A DNA stretch of 60,000 bases from Owenia fusiformis (Eukaryota > Annelida > Polychaeta > Sabellida > Oweniidae), in contig CAIIXF020000010.1 of the NCBI GenBank assembly GCA_903813345.2, positions 6,937,169-6,997,168 of the forward strand. Reading direction: 5' to 3'. Positions 1-11,550 of the stretch are shown here, in pieces (the stretch's first letter is position 1; every line of letters begins with the position of its first letter). Position numbers and translations under genes: made by a program. The notes under the pieces were generated by a model, which was given only the letters and a program-made list of their open reading frames with translations, was not told the origin of the DNA and made no database searches.

Positions 1-2915
1 TTTTGTGAAAAGTTGACCTTGAATAAGCAAACATAATTTTGGCTTGAATTGGAACTAAAGGACCAATTATTTCATGTCTGAGTTTAAAAATTGGGTTCAG
101 TAGTTTTAATAGAAAGATATTCTAGATAAAAGTTAGGTTGCCAGAACATGTAATGACCCACCTCTAAAGATTCAACTCTGAGGATACTTTCAACAAAACC
201 TATGTACTGTTGAATGCATGACTTGATATCAAATAGAGTCAAAATATCAGCAAAAGTGTTCAGATCAGGGAATTTCACATCATTAGTCCAATTTTCACTT
301 CTTTCACAATATGCTGCCTTTTTAGTGAAAACAACTCAAAAACCAACTGAACTCCAGAGAGTTAAGAGTTTTGATCATTCGTTTACACATCTCTAGTCCG
401 AATACATAACAGTATATTAAAGGAAAATTTTAACATAATGTGAGCAAAATGCTAGTACTGTTACTTTTGGGACACCCTGTATTCTTAACCTTACCTCCAT
501 TTGAAAAAAAGTGTCACATCCTTTGACAGAAATAGCTCCTGATAATCAATTACACTAATTAATTGCACTACAATTGTTAAATCCCCTCTCTTGCTATAAT
601 ACTGAATGCAAACAAAGTAAATGCATCCTCATTGGGATAATAAAAAATCAACTTAATTAAGTTCCATGTCTTTTGTCAAAAATACAAATGGCCCAACAGA
701 TTTATTTTCATATGCCAAAAATGAAAATGACAATTCTATTATACCAAGAGTAGCCCCTTGCTAAAGCCATCATACCAAGAGCTGTAGCCCCGATGATACC
801 ATGATTTCCCTTGTAATTAGAAGTGGAGCATAAAGTATCATATGGGTTCAAATCTCTTGAATATTACCTGTGTATACACCTGGGATGAGCTCTGAGATTT
901 ATAATAATCGAACAGAGTGATAACAGCCTAGCACACAACTCCCAGAAAACTGGCCCATGGAAATGAATGGAGGAGGTATGGACCCAGTTAAGTTTTTGAG
1001 GTTGTGCCTCGGACTGATAATTTCATTCTACTATTTTTAAAAGTTACTATTACGGAGCTAACTTCACTGACTAGTACTGCAACTTAATAATTAATACAGC
1101 TATTTTTACATTTTTTATCATTATCTACAAAATTACTATACAAATCAATTCCCAGCGTGTCATTTTAATGTTGACAGCGTTAAGATGTTGTCATTTGACA
1201 TACATGTCATTAGGGTATTTCACATTATCAGATGCAATTCAGATCTACTGATTAAAATTATGAATTTGCTATCATGTCATTTTTCTTATATGGCAGAATA
1301 TCAGCGGGTCCAAAGTTCAGATTATCGGACATAGTCTACATCAACTACATGGTACAACCATTATTATTCACTACATGTTCAATATCCTCTGTAACTGACC
1401 TTTGTTTGTGATAATGTGATACTTCATCACTTTGACTTCACTTACACTTTGAATTCATTCACCAATACACCGTGGGCCATATTGGCATCCAAGGCAGAAT
1501 AAGTTATGGACTACATTCTACGAATACTAAATAAATTATATAACAAGAAAATGTAGATATACCCATGAGAAAACACTGTCATGCAAAATGGTGGTCATGT
1601 TTTAAAATGAATAGGTCAGGAAGGAATTAGTTAACAATGTACAAAAATTAGAGAACATAAGACACTTCAATCAATACCAAAACCTGCACAACCATTCTAG
1701 AAAACGTTTTGTGATAAAATTTATGATATTTTTTAGGACATTATGTCAAGACGCAAATACAAACTGCATTTAAATCTAATCACTTTTGTAATTTTGTTAT
1801 TCAAACAAAATCTTGATTTTGAAAAAGAAATATTTTCAAGAACTTTGGTTAACTCCCTGGGATTTACAAGCTGTAGTTTCAAGACTGGCCCACCGTCTCT
1901 TCGGTAATTTCATTTCAACTCTACATTGTATGACACATTAAATTACAAGCAATTGTTTCCTCATTTAGGAATCCTATCTTAGTCCATAATGCAATTGATT
2001 TCAATCATTTAACAGTTTCATATTTTTAATTGGAAAGCTACTTTATCAACCTGTCACCAAATGGATGAGTTATTACTTTTTTATTTTTGTACAAAAGCAA
2101 TTTCTGAAAAAAGATCAAATTACTTATTTTTTAGGAAGTTATTTGCCAAAATTGCATAATATATTATCTTAAGATGATCAAATTCTTCACTCCTATAATT
2201 AAAGTGAATGGTCCTAATCTATAAATAATGTAACTGCTTCCATCCCATACATATCAAATGGATTTTTCTCAATTCTATTAAATCCACCTGATATCTGTAA
2301 TATTAGAAAATGAAATTCTGAAACCCCATCTCATTTTCAAGCATGTCTAGCATGGGGTTGTCATGGGTTTAATCAACCGGTTTTACATCAACTGTTATGA
2401 CACAAATACATACATACATGTGTGTGACTTAATATATGCAAAATTGCCAAACTCAAGTTATGGAGGTTTCTTATTATTGTGTAGATACAGTACATCATTT
2501 AATCACTCATATTTAAATACTATATGAGGTGAATTCTTCTTGATGTTTTGAACATGAACATTTCAAGAAGAATTGAACATGTTAATATTGTTCATGTGTA
2601 AGTACATGAATACATGTTAACTACATTGTATCTTTAACATGTATAATTTCCTTCTTTAAGAATCCATTTTATGCACTGTCATGGGAACCAAATAAGGGCA
2701 TTTACAATTGAAGCGGATCCTTGATATGTAAAACGTTGGATTCTTTGAGATCTTTGGAGAGAACTTCAGAATCATTTTTAGGAATAAACGAGGCAGTATT
2801 TTAAAATATTTTCTTCTGTACTGCTGACATCAACAATCATATGTCATCTCATTATTGAATCTGACATCACAAAATAAATCTGATGTCATATGACCATATA
2901 TTACCATCATAAGTT
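1..2915. other. AT-rich sequence downstream of the X11 gene, no gene seen
   Basis: Both strands carry only short random reading frames with no recognisable protein. No clear transposon ends or tandem arrays are visible. It may include more of the X11 3' UTR if a more distal poly(A) site is used. Confidence 0.5.
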
Positions 2916-3825
2916 TTTATTATTCATAATGTTTTTTTTACCATTTTATACACAGTAACATAACACATCTACAAAGGCCCAGTTTAGTCACTTTTTTAAT
3001 TGCTTGTCAATCGGGATGTCAAATCACTCCACCTATTTTGACAATTACATCCTTTCTAATTTGAAAAGTCTTTGTTACAATGAGCCCCAATTAAATATAA
3101 CTTAATAATATATTAGTATTGCATTAAGCCCCTGTTTACCCAGTCTATTTGAGAGAATATGGCGCAACTGGTTAAGGGAGAAAGGGCAAAGACAGGGGCT
3201 CGATACAAGACTAGTTTTTCCAAGTCTTTGGGTCACCTTGACTTCTTAAATAACAGCGTAACCATAGGACCAATTAAATTATACTATGTTATAATGATTC
3301 ATCTCTCATGATAAAAATTACTTCCTTGATCAATTCATCACAATATTTTATCAATTCCCATTGTTGATGTCACTTAGGAGAAATTGATGTCATTTAGAAG
3401 GAATAGTACTTTCCCCTGTCATGTCACATTGGACATGTTAAACCTGAAATTTCAGATTGGTAGGTCACATGTACATAATATGTATATGTTATTTCTGTCC
3501 TAGTGTGCATTTCAACACTTTGTTCTGCTGACCATGCACATGTACTGACGATCGTGCACTTGTGTCCTCATAGGATCAATATGGACTGCATTGTCTTCAT
3601 TGTCAATATTTCCATGTCCTAGATTGACTTTTGGGACGCTTTAACACAACTGTTGGCCTGATGTCCTACTTTGCACTTTGTCCATGTTGGCAGTTCTTAA
3701 GCCCAGAATAACTCCGGTGCAAGAGTCACCAATGCTTCCCCTCTTCCCAGGTTGCATGGTATGTCGCTTGTATTATGATATCACCATAATGACATCATAG
3801 ATGTCACATGACATCTTAGGTGGTA
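2916..3825 (-). other. Probable 3' untranslated region of the X11 gene
   Basis: No reading frame of note follows the stop codon. The nearest canonical AATAAA on the minus strand lies at 2916-2921, and an ATTAAA variant lies at 2995-3000. A 3' UTR of roughly 0.8-0.9 kb is therefore possible. It would include the tRNA-like block near 3150-3215. The true cleavage site cannot be fixed from sequence alone. Confidence 0.3.
3147..3215 (+). repeat. tRNA-like block, possible tRNA-derived SINE or tRNA pseudogene
   Basis: TGGCGCAACTGG at about 3160-3171 resembles an internal pol III A box. GGGGCTCGATAC about 35 bases further resembles a B box, which is the normal tRNA spacing. No acceptor-stem pairing or CCA-end structure is evident, so a functional tRNA is unlikely. 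It would lie antisense within the X11 3' UTR. Confidence 0.25.
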
Positions 3826-3897
3826 CTAAATATACACTGGTGTTTCTAAGCCAGTCAGCAGTCTGAAGATTGAGGTTGGCATGGTTTTCATTGCAAT
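3826..3897 (-). CDS. APBA1: Mint/X11 last coding exon (end of PDZ2, C-terminus)
   Basis: The exon has 24 codons including TAG at 3826-3828. It starts after a TTTATTTCCAG acceptor and reads IAMKTMPTSIFRLLTG..., finishing in PVYI. This matches the family's invariant tail (IHMKTMPAAMFRLLTG... then PLYI or PVYI). In vertebrate X11 the last residues can fold back into PDZ1 as an autoinhibitory peptide; conservation of the hydrophobic C-terminal Ile here suggests the same. The first residues supply the last beta strand of PDZ2. The phase-0 join to the exon at 4739-4879 (SSVGE then IAMKT) is exact. Confidence 0.93.
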   Translation of the reverse strand: MAMKTMPTSIFRLLTGLETPVYI

Positions 3898-4738
3898 CTG
3901 GAAATAAAATGCGATAAAAATACATAAACATGTAAACATACCCTTCAAGTGTAAGCAAATAGGCCAAATGTGAAGGAATTTTCAAAAATGAAATTCTGAG
4001 ATATTTCCTGACTGATCCCTGACTGATCTGATTTTCCATTGATTTTAAAATAGAATATTGGTACATTTGCCAAAAATGAATGAATTTTTCATAAAATCAA
4101 AACCTTGCCAATTTTCACTAAAAATCTACAATCTGGATCAGTATATAATGGTGATATTAAAAGCAAGCCCCTTAAGACTCTTCATTGGCGATAGAACTGA
4201 TTCCTTATAAGGGAGTAAAATTGATAAAGAGGAGACACCATACAAAGATTACTGATCAGTAACGAATCAAACACATCCAGGGCTTCCAACACAAACTAAT
4301 TTTACATCATCAATCATATGGCCCCTCAAGCGTGTAACTAAACCTTCTAATGAATTCCCTCTATATCTAAACTGGGTACAATTTGTAAATGTATTTGGAA
4401 AGCATAAATTTCATAATCCAGAACTAAAACTAAGCATGGGATTTCTGGATTTGTTTCATGCCTTTATACCTTTGAAAGTATTAATATGGCCTACAGAGAG
4501 CAATTCAAATAAAAGAGGGAAGATAATGTGCCTATTAGCATTCATCAAACCCTGAAGATTCACTCGTGAAAATTTCTGTAGATTCAATGGGGTGATTTCA
4601 TTGTCTTCACTGACTATTTCATGTCAAACAACTGAGTGCTCTCCCTAAATTAACTGAAGATTCCAAAATTCATGGTTAATATCTATTGTAGGTAATTCAA
4701 GGAACACATCCTGGTTTATAACAATGTTTTTTACTCAC
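3898..4738 (-). other. X11 last intron (841 bp)
   Basis: It lies between the GTGAGTAA donor of exon 4739-4879 and the TTTCCAG acceptor of exon 3826-3897. A minus-strand reading frame runs on from 3773 to 4066 by chance. No repeat or RNA gene was recognised inside. Confidence 0.8.
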
Positions 4739-4879
4739 CTCTCCAACGGATGAAGCTAGCATGTTGACAATTTTCTCATGAGGCACTGCTACAACACTGT
4801 TGCCATTAATTTCAATGATCCTATGCCCTACCCTCACGCCCCCTCTCTCAGCTATACCCCCTCGTAGTAAACTGCATAT
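4739..4879 (-). CDS. APBA1: Mint/X11 exon encoding the core of PDZ2
   Basis: The exon has 47 codons, phase 0 at both ends: [20 protein letters not shown] followed by [18 protein letters not shown] and ending SSVGE. This is nearly identical to the APBA PDZ2 segment ([37 protein letters not shown]). The GHRIIEING stretch is the strand after the alpha-A helix. PHEKIV is the alpha-B helix that lines the peptide groove, its first position being His as in class I PDZ domains. The donor is GAG|GTGAGTAA. The acceptor side is duplicated immediately upstream (4941-5037), so a near-identical decoy 3' splice site precedes it. Confidence 0.96.
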
Positions 4880-5098
4880 CTATAACATAGAAGGAATATA
4901 TAAATGACAATGTACATCTACCAATCATACAACATATAAAGCACTGCAACAACACTGTTGCCATTAATTTCAATGATCCTATGCCCTACCCTCACGCCCC
5001 CTCTCTCAGCTATACCCCCTCGTAGTAAACTGCATATCTATAATATAGAGGGAACATATAAATGACAATGTACATCTACCAATCATACAACATATAAA
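4783..5098. repeat. Tandem duplication of a 158-bp unit covering the PDZ2 exon acceptor side
   Basis: Units 4783-4940 and 4941-5098 are head to tail and differ by about four substitutions by eye (about 97% identity). Each contains 97 bp of the PDZ2 exon (its transcribed 5' part), the 3' splice site and about 60 bp of upstream intron. The duplication looks young because synonymous and intronic sites are almost unchanged. Confidence 0.95.
4941..5037 (-). pseudogene. Truncated duplicate of the PDZ2 exon with an intact acceptor
   Basis: This is the transcriptionally upstream copy of the first 97 bases of exon 4739-4879. It keeps the ...TATTATAG acceptor but lacks the last 44 bases and the donor. 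If its acceptor were used and the sequence read through, 32 codons of PDZ2 would be followed by eight codons ending in TAG. The product would lack the alpha-B helix, or the mRNA would be degraded. It is therefore a non-functional exon copy or a poison exon. Confidence 0.85.
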
Positions 5099-5142
5099 AC
5101 AAAGAGTGATTGCGTAAAATTGGATAAAATTGATCAATTACT

Positions 5143-5564
5143 CAGATGCGAGTAGGTAGTTACCAGTTTTGCCACCAGGTGGCTGATTCGGGGGAATTAA
5201 CATGGCAGGGTATTACAAAATTCCCTTAAACTTGAATATGCATCAGTTTGAATGGTTCACTTTTCATATTATCTTTATGTATCTGATAGTTATACAAATT
5301 AAAATATGTCCAGTAAAAGAAAATATTATCTGCCCAAAACAAGAAAAGATATTTCACTTTTTGTGGTTTTACAACATGGGCTGGGGAATCTCCCCGACCT
5401 AGAAGTCACATTTTCAAAGAAAATTAAATTTTCAAAGTTGATTAACTCTTTTCAAAACCACATTTCTAAATGTAATTTTACGTGTAGATTTCAAATATGA
5501 CATCAGTTTCACTGAATTGTGAATTTTTAATGACATAAATCAAGATTATTTCTACTCGCATCTG
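5143..5564. mobile_element. Non-autonomous DNA element with CAGATGCGAGTAG inverted ends
   Basis: The left end CAGATGCGAGTAG (5143) and right end CTACTCGCATCTG (to 5564) are perfect 13-bp inverted repeats about 420 bp apart. A diverged second copy lies at 45504-45913, collinear along its whole length, which supports a mobile unit rather than chance. Short open frames inside (5202-5500) are not recognisable proteins. No convincing target-site duplication was seen. Confidence 0.6.
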
Positions 5565-6187
5565 GGATATTCCCAGGTAACAGTAGAAACAAATGGGATT
5601 TTCATGCTTAAGCAATCAGAATAAATTGATGTCATATCTGAAATCTACATTTAAATAGGCTTAAAAATTGATAGCTTATCTTGGTAAAAACAACAGTGAG
5701 CTACCCTTGAGACAATAGCACTTTGAGCAATGATTTCACCATTAATGTATTTTTATTTCATTGGCAGTACTAATTAACATTAGGAATTAACATTGGGTAT
5801 TGCATATTGATGGAAGCAAATACTTGGAAATGTCATAACAAAATCCTTTAACGTCTGGCAAATTGGAAAAATTATGGAATTTTATCTCTAGCAATCAGCC
5901 TGATGATTATAAACTTAATAGATTCAGACGTGGCCGACATAAAGAAATGCAGAGAAGAGAAAGATATAATACTCATAGGGATCGTTAAAAGATGTCAAAT
6001 ATATATAATTTACTGATTTGACACATACCATGAGAAAATTGTCATTAAGGTCATATTTTAGAATCCATTGTTTGGTGAAGAGGAGTGGAATAAGCAAGAA
6101 ATAAAGCAAACATGCATAGAGTCAATTCTCCAAATTCTAAAAAATCAGACTCGTCATTCAAATTTTAGAGAGAAATGGAGTGACATA

Positions 6188-8141
6188 CAGGCCCGTAAGA
6201 CACTTTTCTCCAAGGGGGGTGCAGTTTTTAATAAAGAGAAAAATTGTCATTTTTTCCGCGTAAATCAAATCGCATAAGTCAGAGGGGGGGGGGGGGGGCG
6301 TCAGTTACTCTCTATATTAAGGCCACTCAGCCTATTTTGTAGTATTTTATTGTTTTCATATTGTTTTTAGACTAAATACTGTATGAGCAATTTGGAGAAA
6401 CATTGGTGTGCTAGAAGGCAATAGAATCAATTTAAAGAAATTCTGATTTTTTAATCATTTTCTTCTAAGAGGAGCGAGTGAGCAGCACAGGAAAATTTTA
6501 TTAATTCAAGATGCTGTCTGGTTAATTCTGAGCACTTATAATGTGTTTGAGTAAATGAATGCTTTAGTTTTTGGGATACAATTGTTTTGTGGGGGCAGTG
6601 TGAGGAGTTCCCCCCTCCCCCTAGAAAATTTTACACTTTTGAGATGCTATTTGATGCTTTCTGTGCACTTTCAAAGTGTATGAGTAAAACATGTTTCAAT
6701 TTTTTTTTGGGGGGGGGGTGTCAAAGAGGATAAAAGGGTGAGGTGGGGTGGGGAAGACAGAGGGGGAGCAAGATATTTTCCCTCAGAAACATTTACCATT
6801 TCAAGGTGCTATTTGATGATGTCTGGGCATTTTAAAAGTGACTCTGAGATAATACATGAAATTCATATTTTTCACTTGTTTTGTGGGGGAAAATTTTACA
6901 ATTTTAAGATGATATTTGGTGCTTTCTGGGCACTTTTTAAGTGAATGAGTCAATAAAAAATGAACAAAAATCACAATTTTGTCAAATTTTAGGGGTGTCA
7001 AAGGGTGCCAAAGAGGGAGGTAGGGATGGGGTAGGGGGAGGTAGGGTTGGGGTGCCAGAGGGGGAGCAAGTGTTTGTCCCCCATATCTGTCCCCAGAAAC
7101 ATTGACCATATAAAGGTGTTATTTGGTGAAGTCTGGGCACCTAAAATGTATCATGAGACAATACATGAAATAAATTCATAATTTTTGTCAATTGTTTTGT
7201 GGGGATGTGAGGGATGGCCTACTTCCATAGAAAATTTTACAATTTAAGATGCTATTTGGTGATTTCTGGGCACTTTTAAAGTGTATGAGTCAATAAAAAA
7301 GATAAAATCATATTTTTTTCTATTTTTTTTTTTTTTTGGGGGGGGGGTGTCCAAGGGGGGGGGGGGTGCCCGAGGGGGAGGTGGGGTGAAGATGACAGAG
7401 GGGGAGATGGGGTGAGGATGAAAGAGGGGGAGCAAGTGTTGGTCCCCCAGAAACATTGACTAGATCAAGTAGCTATTTGATGATGGCTGGGCACTTTAAA
7501 AGTGTCTGAGACATTACATAAAATAAATTCAGAACTTTTCAATTGTTTTTTGGGGGTGTGAGGGGTGGCCCACTCCCTCTAGAAAATTTAACAATTTTAA
7601 GATGCTATTTGGTGCTTTCTGGACACTTTCAAAATGTACGAGTCAATAAAAATGATAAAAAACAATAATTTTTTTTTTAATTTTCTTTTTTGGGGGGGTC
7701 CAAGGGGGGGGGGGGGGGCGCGAGGGGGAGATGGGGTGAGGATGCCAGAAGGGGAGCAAGTGTTAGTCCCCCAGAAACATTGACTATATCAAGGAGCTAT
7801 TTGATGATGTCTGGGCACTTTAAAAGTGTCTGAGACAATACATAAAATAAATTCAGAACTTTTCAATTGTTTTGTGGGGGTGTGAGGGTTAGTCCACTCC
7901 CCTTAGAAAATTTTACAATTTTAAGATGTTATTTGGTGCTTTCTGGGCACTTTCAAAGTGTATGAGTCAATGGAAAAAAATAAGAAAAAAAACATTTTTT
8001 TCAAAAAAAATAAAAATTTCCAAAAACATTTTTTGGGGGGTGTCAGAATGGTGCAAAACTGCATGATTTTGAAAGATGTCTTGGCCAGGGGGAGTTCGCT
8101 TGAACCCATAACCCCCCCCCCCCCCCTTGGCTACGGGCCTG
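6188..8141. mobile_element. Expanded CAGGCCCGTA... element with internal ~330-bp tandem array
   Basis: It begins CAGGCCCGTA at 6188 and ends TTGGCTACGGGCCTG at 8141, matching the terminal inverted repeats of the short MITE family found six times in this window. The interior is a degenerate tandem array; the segment around ...TTTCTGGGCACTTT..AAGTG recurs near 6654, 6920, 7261, 7612 and 7936 (periods about 266-351 bp). Units carry long G runs, T runs and GGGGGAG-type purine tracts. Flanks (acata left, aggtt right) do not match, so no target-site duplication is visible. Open frames within it, such as 6801-7109, are by-products of simple sequence. Confidence 0.65.
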
Positions 8142-9171
8142 AGGTTTAAGCACAAAATGCCATTGTTTCTTACTTAGAACTAACTTTAATCCATTTAATT
8201 GCTGTCATGGGATTTTTTAGAATGATAAAAAGGTGTATAACATTTCACAATAAATTCAGGGAAAGCAATGTACATCTTAATGGCCTCATTCCTGATTAAG
8301 ACCCCAGTAGATTAGTACATTTTTAAAATTAAAGTGGATGAACGAAAAAATGACAATATCCATGGAAAATGACCCTCCCGTCTGGCAAATCCTGTGCCAA
8401 GCAGAGGGTAACTAAGTGACCAACCTGATTGGCGTTTAACTGGCAAATTACATTGGCTCTAAAACAGCTATATCATAACAACAGTGGATTATTTAAAAAT
8501 TACCCGATTCAGTTAATCTCTGTAATGCCTAATTGTAATTCCTAAATTTTTCCTTTTGTATATTTTACTCTATTATCATGCCAACTTGCACAAATCTCCA
8601 ATATTTCATTGATAGTTTAAGTAAACAGCCTTGTAAATCTTCGTAAGTTATTCTAGCGTCTTTGTCTTTAATGACATTCCAGTTGCAGATATGCATATAC
8701 CATCTAATCTAGCAAAAAATCTTCCCAGAATACATCAATTCTTGACATTTCACAATTTCAAGTTATACTACATGCTACTTCATTCCCCACTGAATCCACA
8801 CTTTTCACGTATTTTGTGTTTTTAAACAAAACCATGGTGATATTGAAATTCGGATGTACTTTGAACAAACAAAGCTCTTATGTATGTCTTTTATATCTCT
8901 GTGATTGGGGGTTTTCAATTAAATGCTTGAATAGTCGGATATTACATTTCCTAATCTTTTGAATAATAGCAATTTAAAAATCAGATAGTTATGTCAAGTA
9001 AAGTCAGTCTTCTGCAAAAACTAGGCTAAATGGTTTATTAAGAAAATTCAAAGTAAGGTCCGGTGTCAGTTATTTTCAATTAGAGGCTTGCTGATTTTTA
9101 GCATATACAATATAAAATGCCATAATAACAGGAATGAAATTCAATTTCGGTCATTTGTTTAACAAACCATT

Positions 9172-9330
9172 TACAGTAAAACCTGTGTACAGTGAACACT
9201 TATGGAGCCACAAAGATGTGTTCGCTATAGGTGTTCACTACAGAGAAGCAATCTTATACAGAATTCAGTGGAGAAGAGGTGTTCAGGAGACACAGATGTT
9301 CAAAAGAGAGAGGTGTTCGCTAGGACAAAA
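9172..9330. mobile_element. pogo/Tigger-like MITE fragment
   Basis: TACAGTAAAACCTGTG at 9172 resembles the terminal repeat of the elements at 18510, 52474 and 55410. The body carries the same GTGTTCGCT/GTGTTCACT words as the 52474 copy. The right inverted end (CAGGTTTAACTGTA type) is not recognisable, so this copy appears truncated. Confidence 0.5.
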
Positions 9331-9467
9331 ATGAGTGATTATAAATACGGTGGCTATTACAATATCACCACTTTTAAATGATGACTTAAGAACCTTATGA
9401 TGTGCCCAAACCCTATCCAACGCTTACCCTATCCTGTGCGAACCCTATCAATGAACAGTTTACTTAC

Positions 9468-9587
9468 CACTCCATTCTGCACACTAAAGCCCAGTTGATA
9501 TTTGACATCTGGTCGTTTGATGAGCACCTCAACCACTGGGGGACATGACACCACAGTCATCTTAACCACCGTTTGGTTCTTGACAGC
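9468..9587 (-). CDS. APBA1: Mint/X11 exon: end of PDZ1, linker, start of PDZ2
   Basis: The exon has 40 codons, phase 0 at both ends, acceptor TTGTTGTAG and donor GTG|GTAAGTAA. It reads [20 protein letters not shown] then [20 protein letters not shown]. Family comparison: (I)KGLKNQ..VKLNIV.CPPV.. then [18 protein letters not shown]. The first part is the last strand of PDZ1. CPPV is the characteristically short inter-PDZ linker that makes the two X11 PDZ domains a tandem supramodule. YQLGFSV contains the LGF carboxylate-binding loop of PDZ2. It joins YIK (exon 22899-22992) upstream and ICSLL (exon 4739-4879) downstream. Confidence 0.96.
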
Positions 9588-9669
9588 CTACAACAATAAC
9601 AAATCTATTATAACATTATGTACAATGTGCCGCTACCACAGTGTGCTGCTGTTAAAAAGGCATATGTCA

Positions 9670-9691
9670 AAATAAATAAATAAATAAATAC
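9670..9691. repeat. (AAAT)n microsatellite
   Basis: Five to six consecutive aaat units, followed by an acatgtacatgta stretch. Confidence 0.9.
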
Positions 9692-11350
9692 ATGTACATG
9701 TAGGGCATAACTTTTAATTCACACAATTGAGATCCAAAAGAACGACACTGCCAAAAACCATCTAAAATGCAAACTTCGTTTTTTTGTTTTCTTATCTGAG
9801 GAACAACATGTCATGATGGCATCTCTTGAAAGATTATTAATTCCCTTTGAGTATCTGGGAAGTCATTACAGGCCCCTAATTGATTTCTCTCATCTAAATT
9901 CTGTGTCATTTCTTAGGCTAAACGATTAATTAGGGAATGGCTGGCTGGGTGAGCTCTGCAGATATTCATTGCCCATGGGGGATACGGTTCCAGATTGAAG
10001 CAACAAATATATCAATCTAGCTTCAAAATGAAGTTATTTGAATGAATGATAAAGCTTTTAAACCCCATTCAAATCAAGATCTAATTTGTTTGCTATTAAT
10101 TTTCATTTCTTGAAAATTTGTCTCTCTCTATTAAATTACGTTTGGGCATTAGTATCAATGTCAGTATTATACAGTTGGCGTAAACTCATTTTATCAAATA
10201 AACATTTTTCTGTTTTCGTCATCTTGGATTTCCAAAAGTTGAACTTATGAGGAGTTGGACAATTCATGATGAGAAATTTTTCAGTTCCTTGTTCTCAATT
10301 TCACAACCCTTACCAGTTCGAGTGTCAATACTTATGGTAAGTCTTTGTTTTTCTCCAATAATTAAACATGAGGGGGTATAAATCAATCTTTTTTCTTTTT
10401 ATCCCAACAAAGGATTTCCAATTTCCCCACTATTAGGGTCAGATTCAAGAAGACGATATTAAGAGGACAATGTTAAGGGATCTTGTTTCATAAATGTATT
10501 GTTTATATTATAATTTCTTGTAATAGAAAAAACAACTATTTCTATGAGTTTTGTAACCCCTCTTCATAGATTTACTTTTTCTTCCCACACTGAACACCCC
10601 CTCTTAGTCATAAAACATTGTTATTCTACTTAAAATGCAACATGACACACTCTGCTACTAATCTTCTCATAATTAGCAATTCATATTTATCAACGTCGTA
10701 AAACAAAAAAGGAGACACTTTTCTCTTTAGCATCTAATTTAACGGATCAGAGATTATACGTCAAAATGTCACATTGACTTTTATAGAAACAATAACCAGA
10801 GATAATAAAATCCATTTCCTGCTTTAGGTTGATTTACAGATGTAAAACTTGCAGGCCATTCTGCGATAATGTCATTTTATTGAAATAAAACATTCTCGAT
10901 GGGCATCATAAATGTTATTCCCACAAGCCATGTACTGGATTTCACATGCCTGGCTGCTCCTCTTGGATTATCATCTTCCAAAAAAAAAATTCTCCTTATC
11001 AATACATTCAGTACTTTACACTTACATATACTGTATTTACATACCTGCTATGACTTTTAAAACAATTAACTTCTAATTATTTAAAATATTGTGGTTGCTC
11101 TGAGGGAATATGATGTAGTGCAATTCTAAAGTCTTTTTTTCTTGCCAAAGAAGGAACCAAGTAGTGGACAGGGAATTAAAGAAACTGTTAGATGTGTTAG
11201 ACAGACTACTTGATTGGCCTATAGAGATTTGGTCTGACACATTCAAATAACAGCCAGTGTAAGTGTCATGTCTTTCAAAGTAAAGTTAAAACCCAAAGCT
11301 TTATTATTGTAATTCTATTCTGCATGCAAGAGATATAATGAATAAAGCTT

Positions 11351-11550
11351 CAGGCCTGTAGCCAGGGGTGTTCAGGGGGTGCAAGTGAACCCATCCTCCC
11401 TGTGGCCAAAAAATCTATCAAATCTTGCAGATTTTCACCATTCTGAGCACTTTTCAAGTGATTGTAAGCCAAAATGGTCAAATGTAAACCTACATGGATG
11501 TTTAAAAACATTGGAAATACCCCCCCCCCCTCTTGCAAAAGCTGGCTAAA
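11351..11550. mobile_element. CAGGCCC-type MITE, right end degraded
   Basis: It starts CAGGCCTGTAGCCAGG and carries the family's internal TTTTCACCATT..GAGCACTTTTCAAGTGATT block and C tract. It ends in a degraded CTTGCAAAAGCTGGCTA where other copies have CTTGGCAAATCCTGGCTACGG. The left boundary of the 1.18-kb tandem array falls inside it at about 11481. Confidence 0.75.

Larger units (their letters stand above)
4880..9467 (-). other. X11 intron (4588 bp), largely repeats
   Basis: Between the PDZ2 core exon and exon 9468-9587. It contains the partial exon duplicate (4941-5098), a TIR element at 5143-5564, the G/C-tract tandem array in a CAGGCCC-type element (6188-8141) and a pogo-like fragment (9172-9330). 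The remaining sequence is AT-rich without supportable genes. Confidence 0.75.

Noticed and set aside
6801-8155. Pro- and Lys-rich frames across the G/C-tract array
   Set aside because: They arise from homopolymer tracts and tandem units; they are not proteins.
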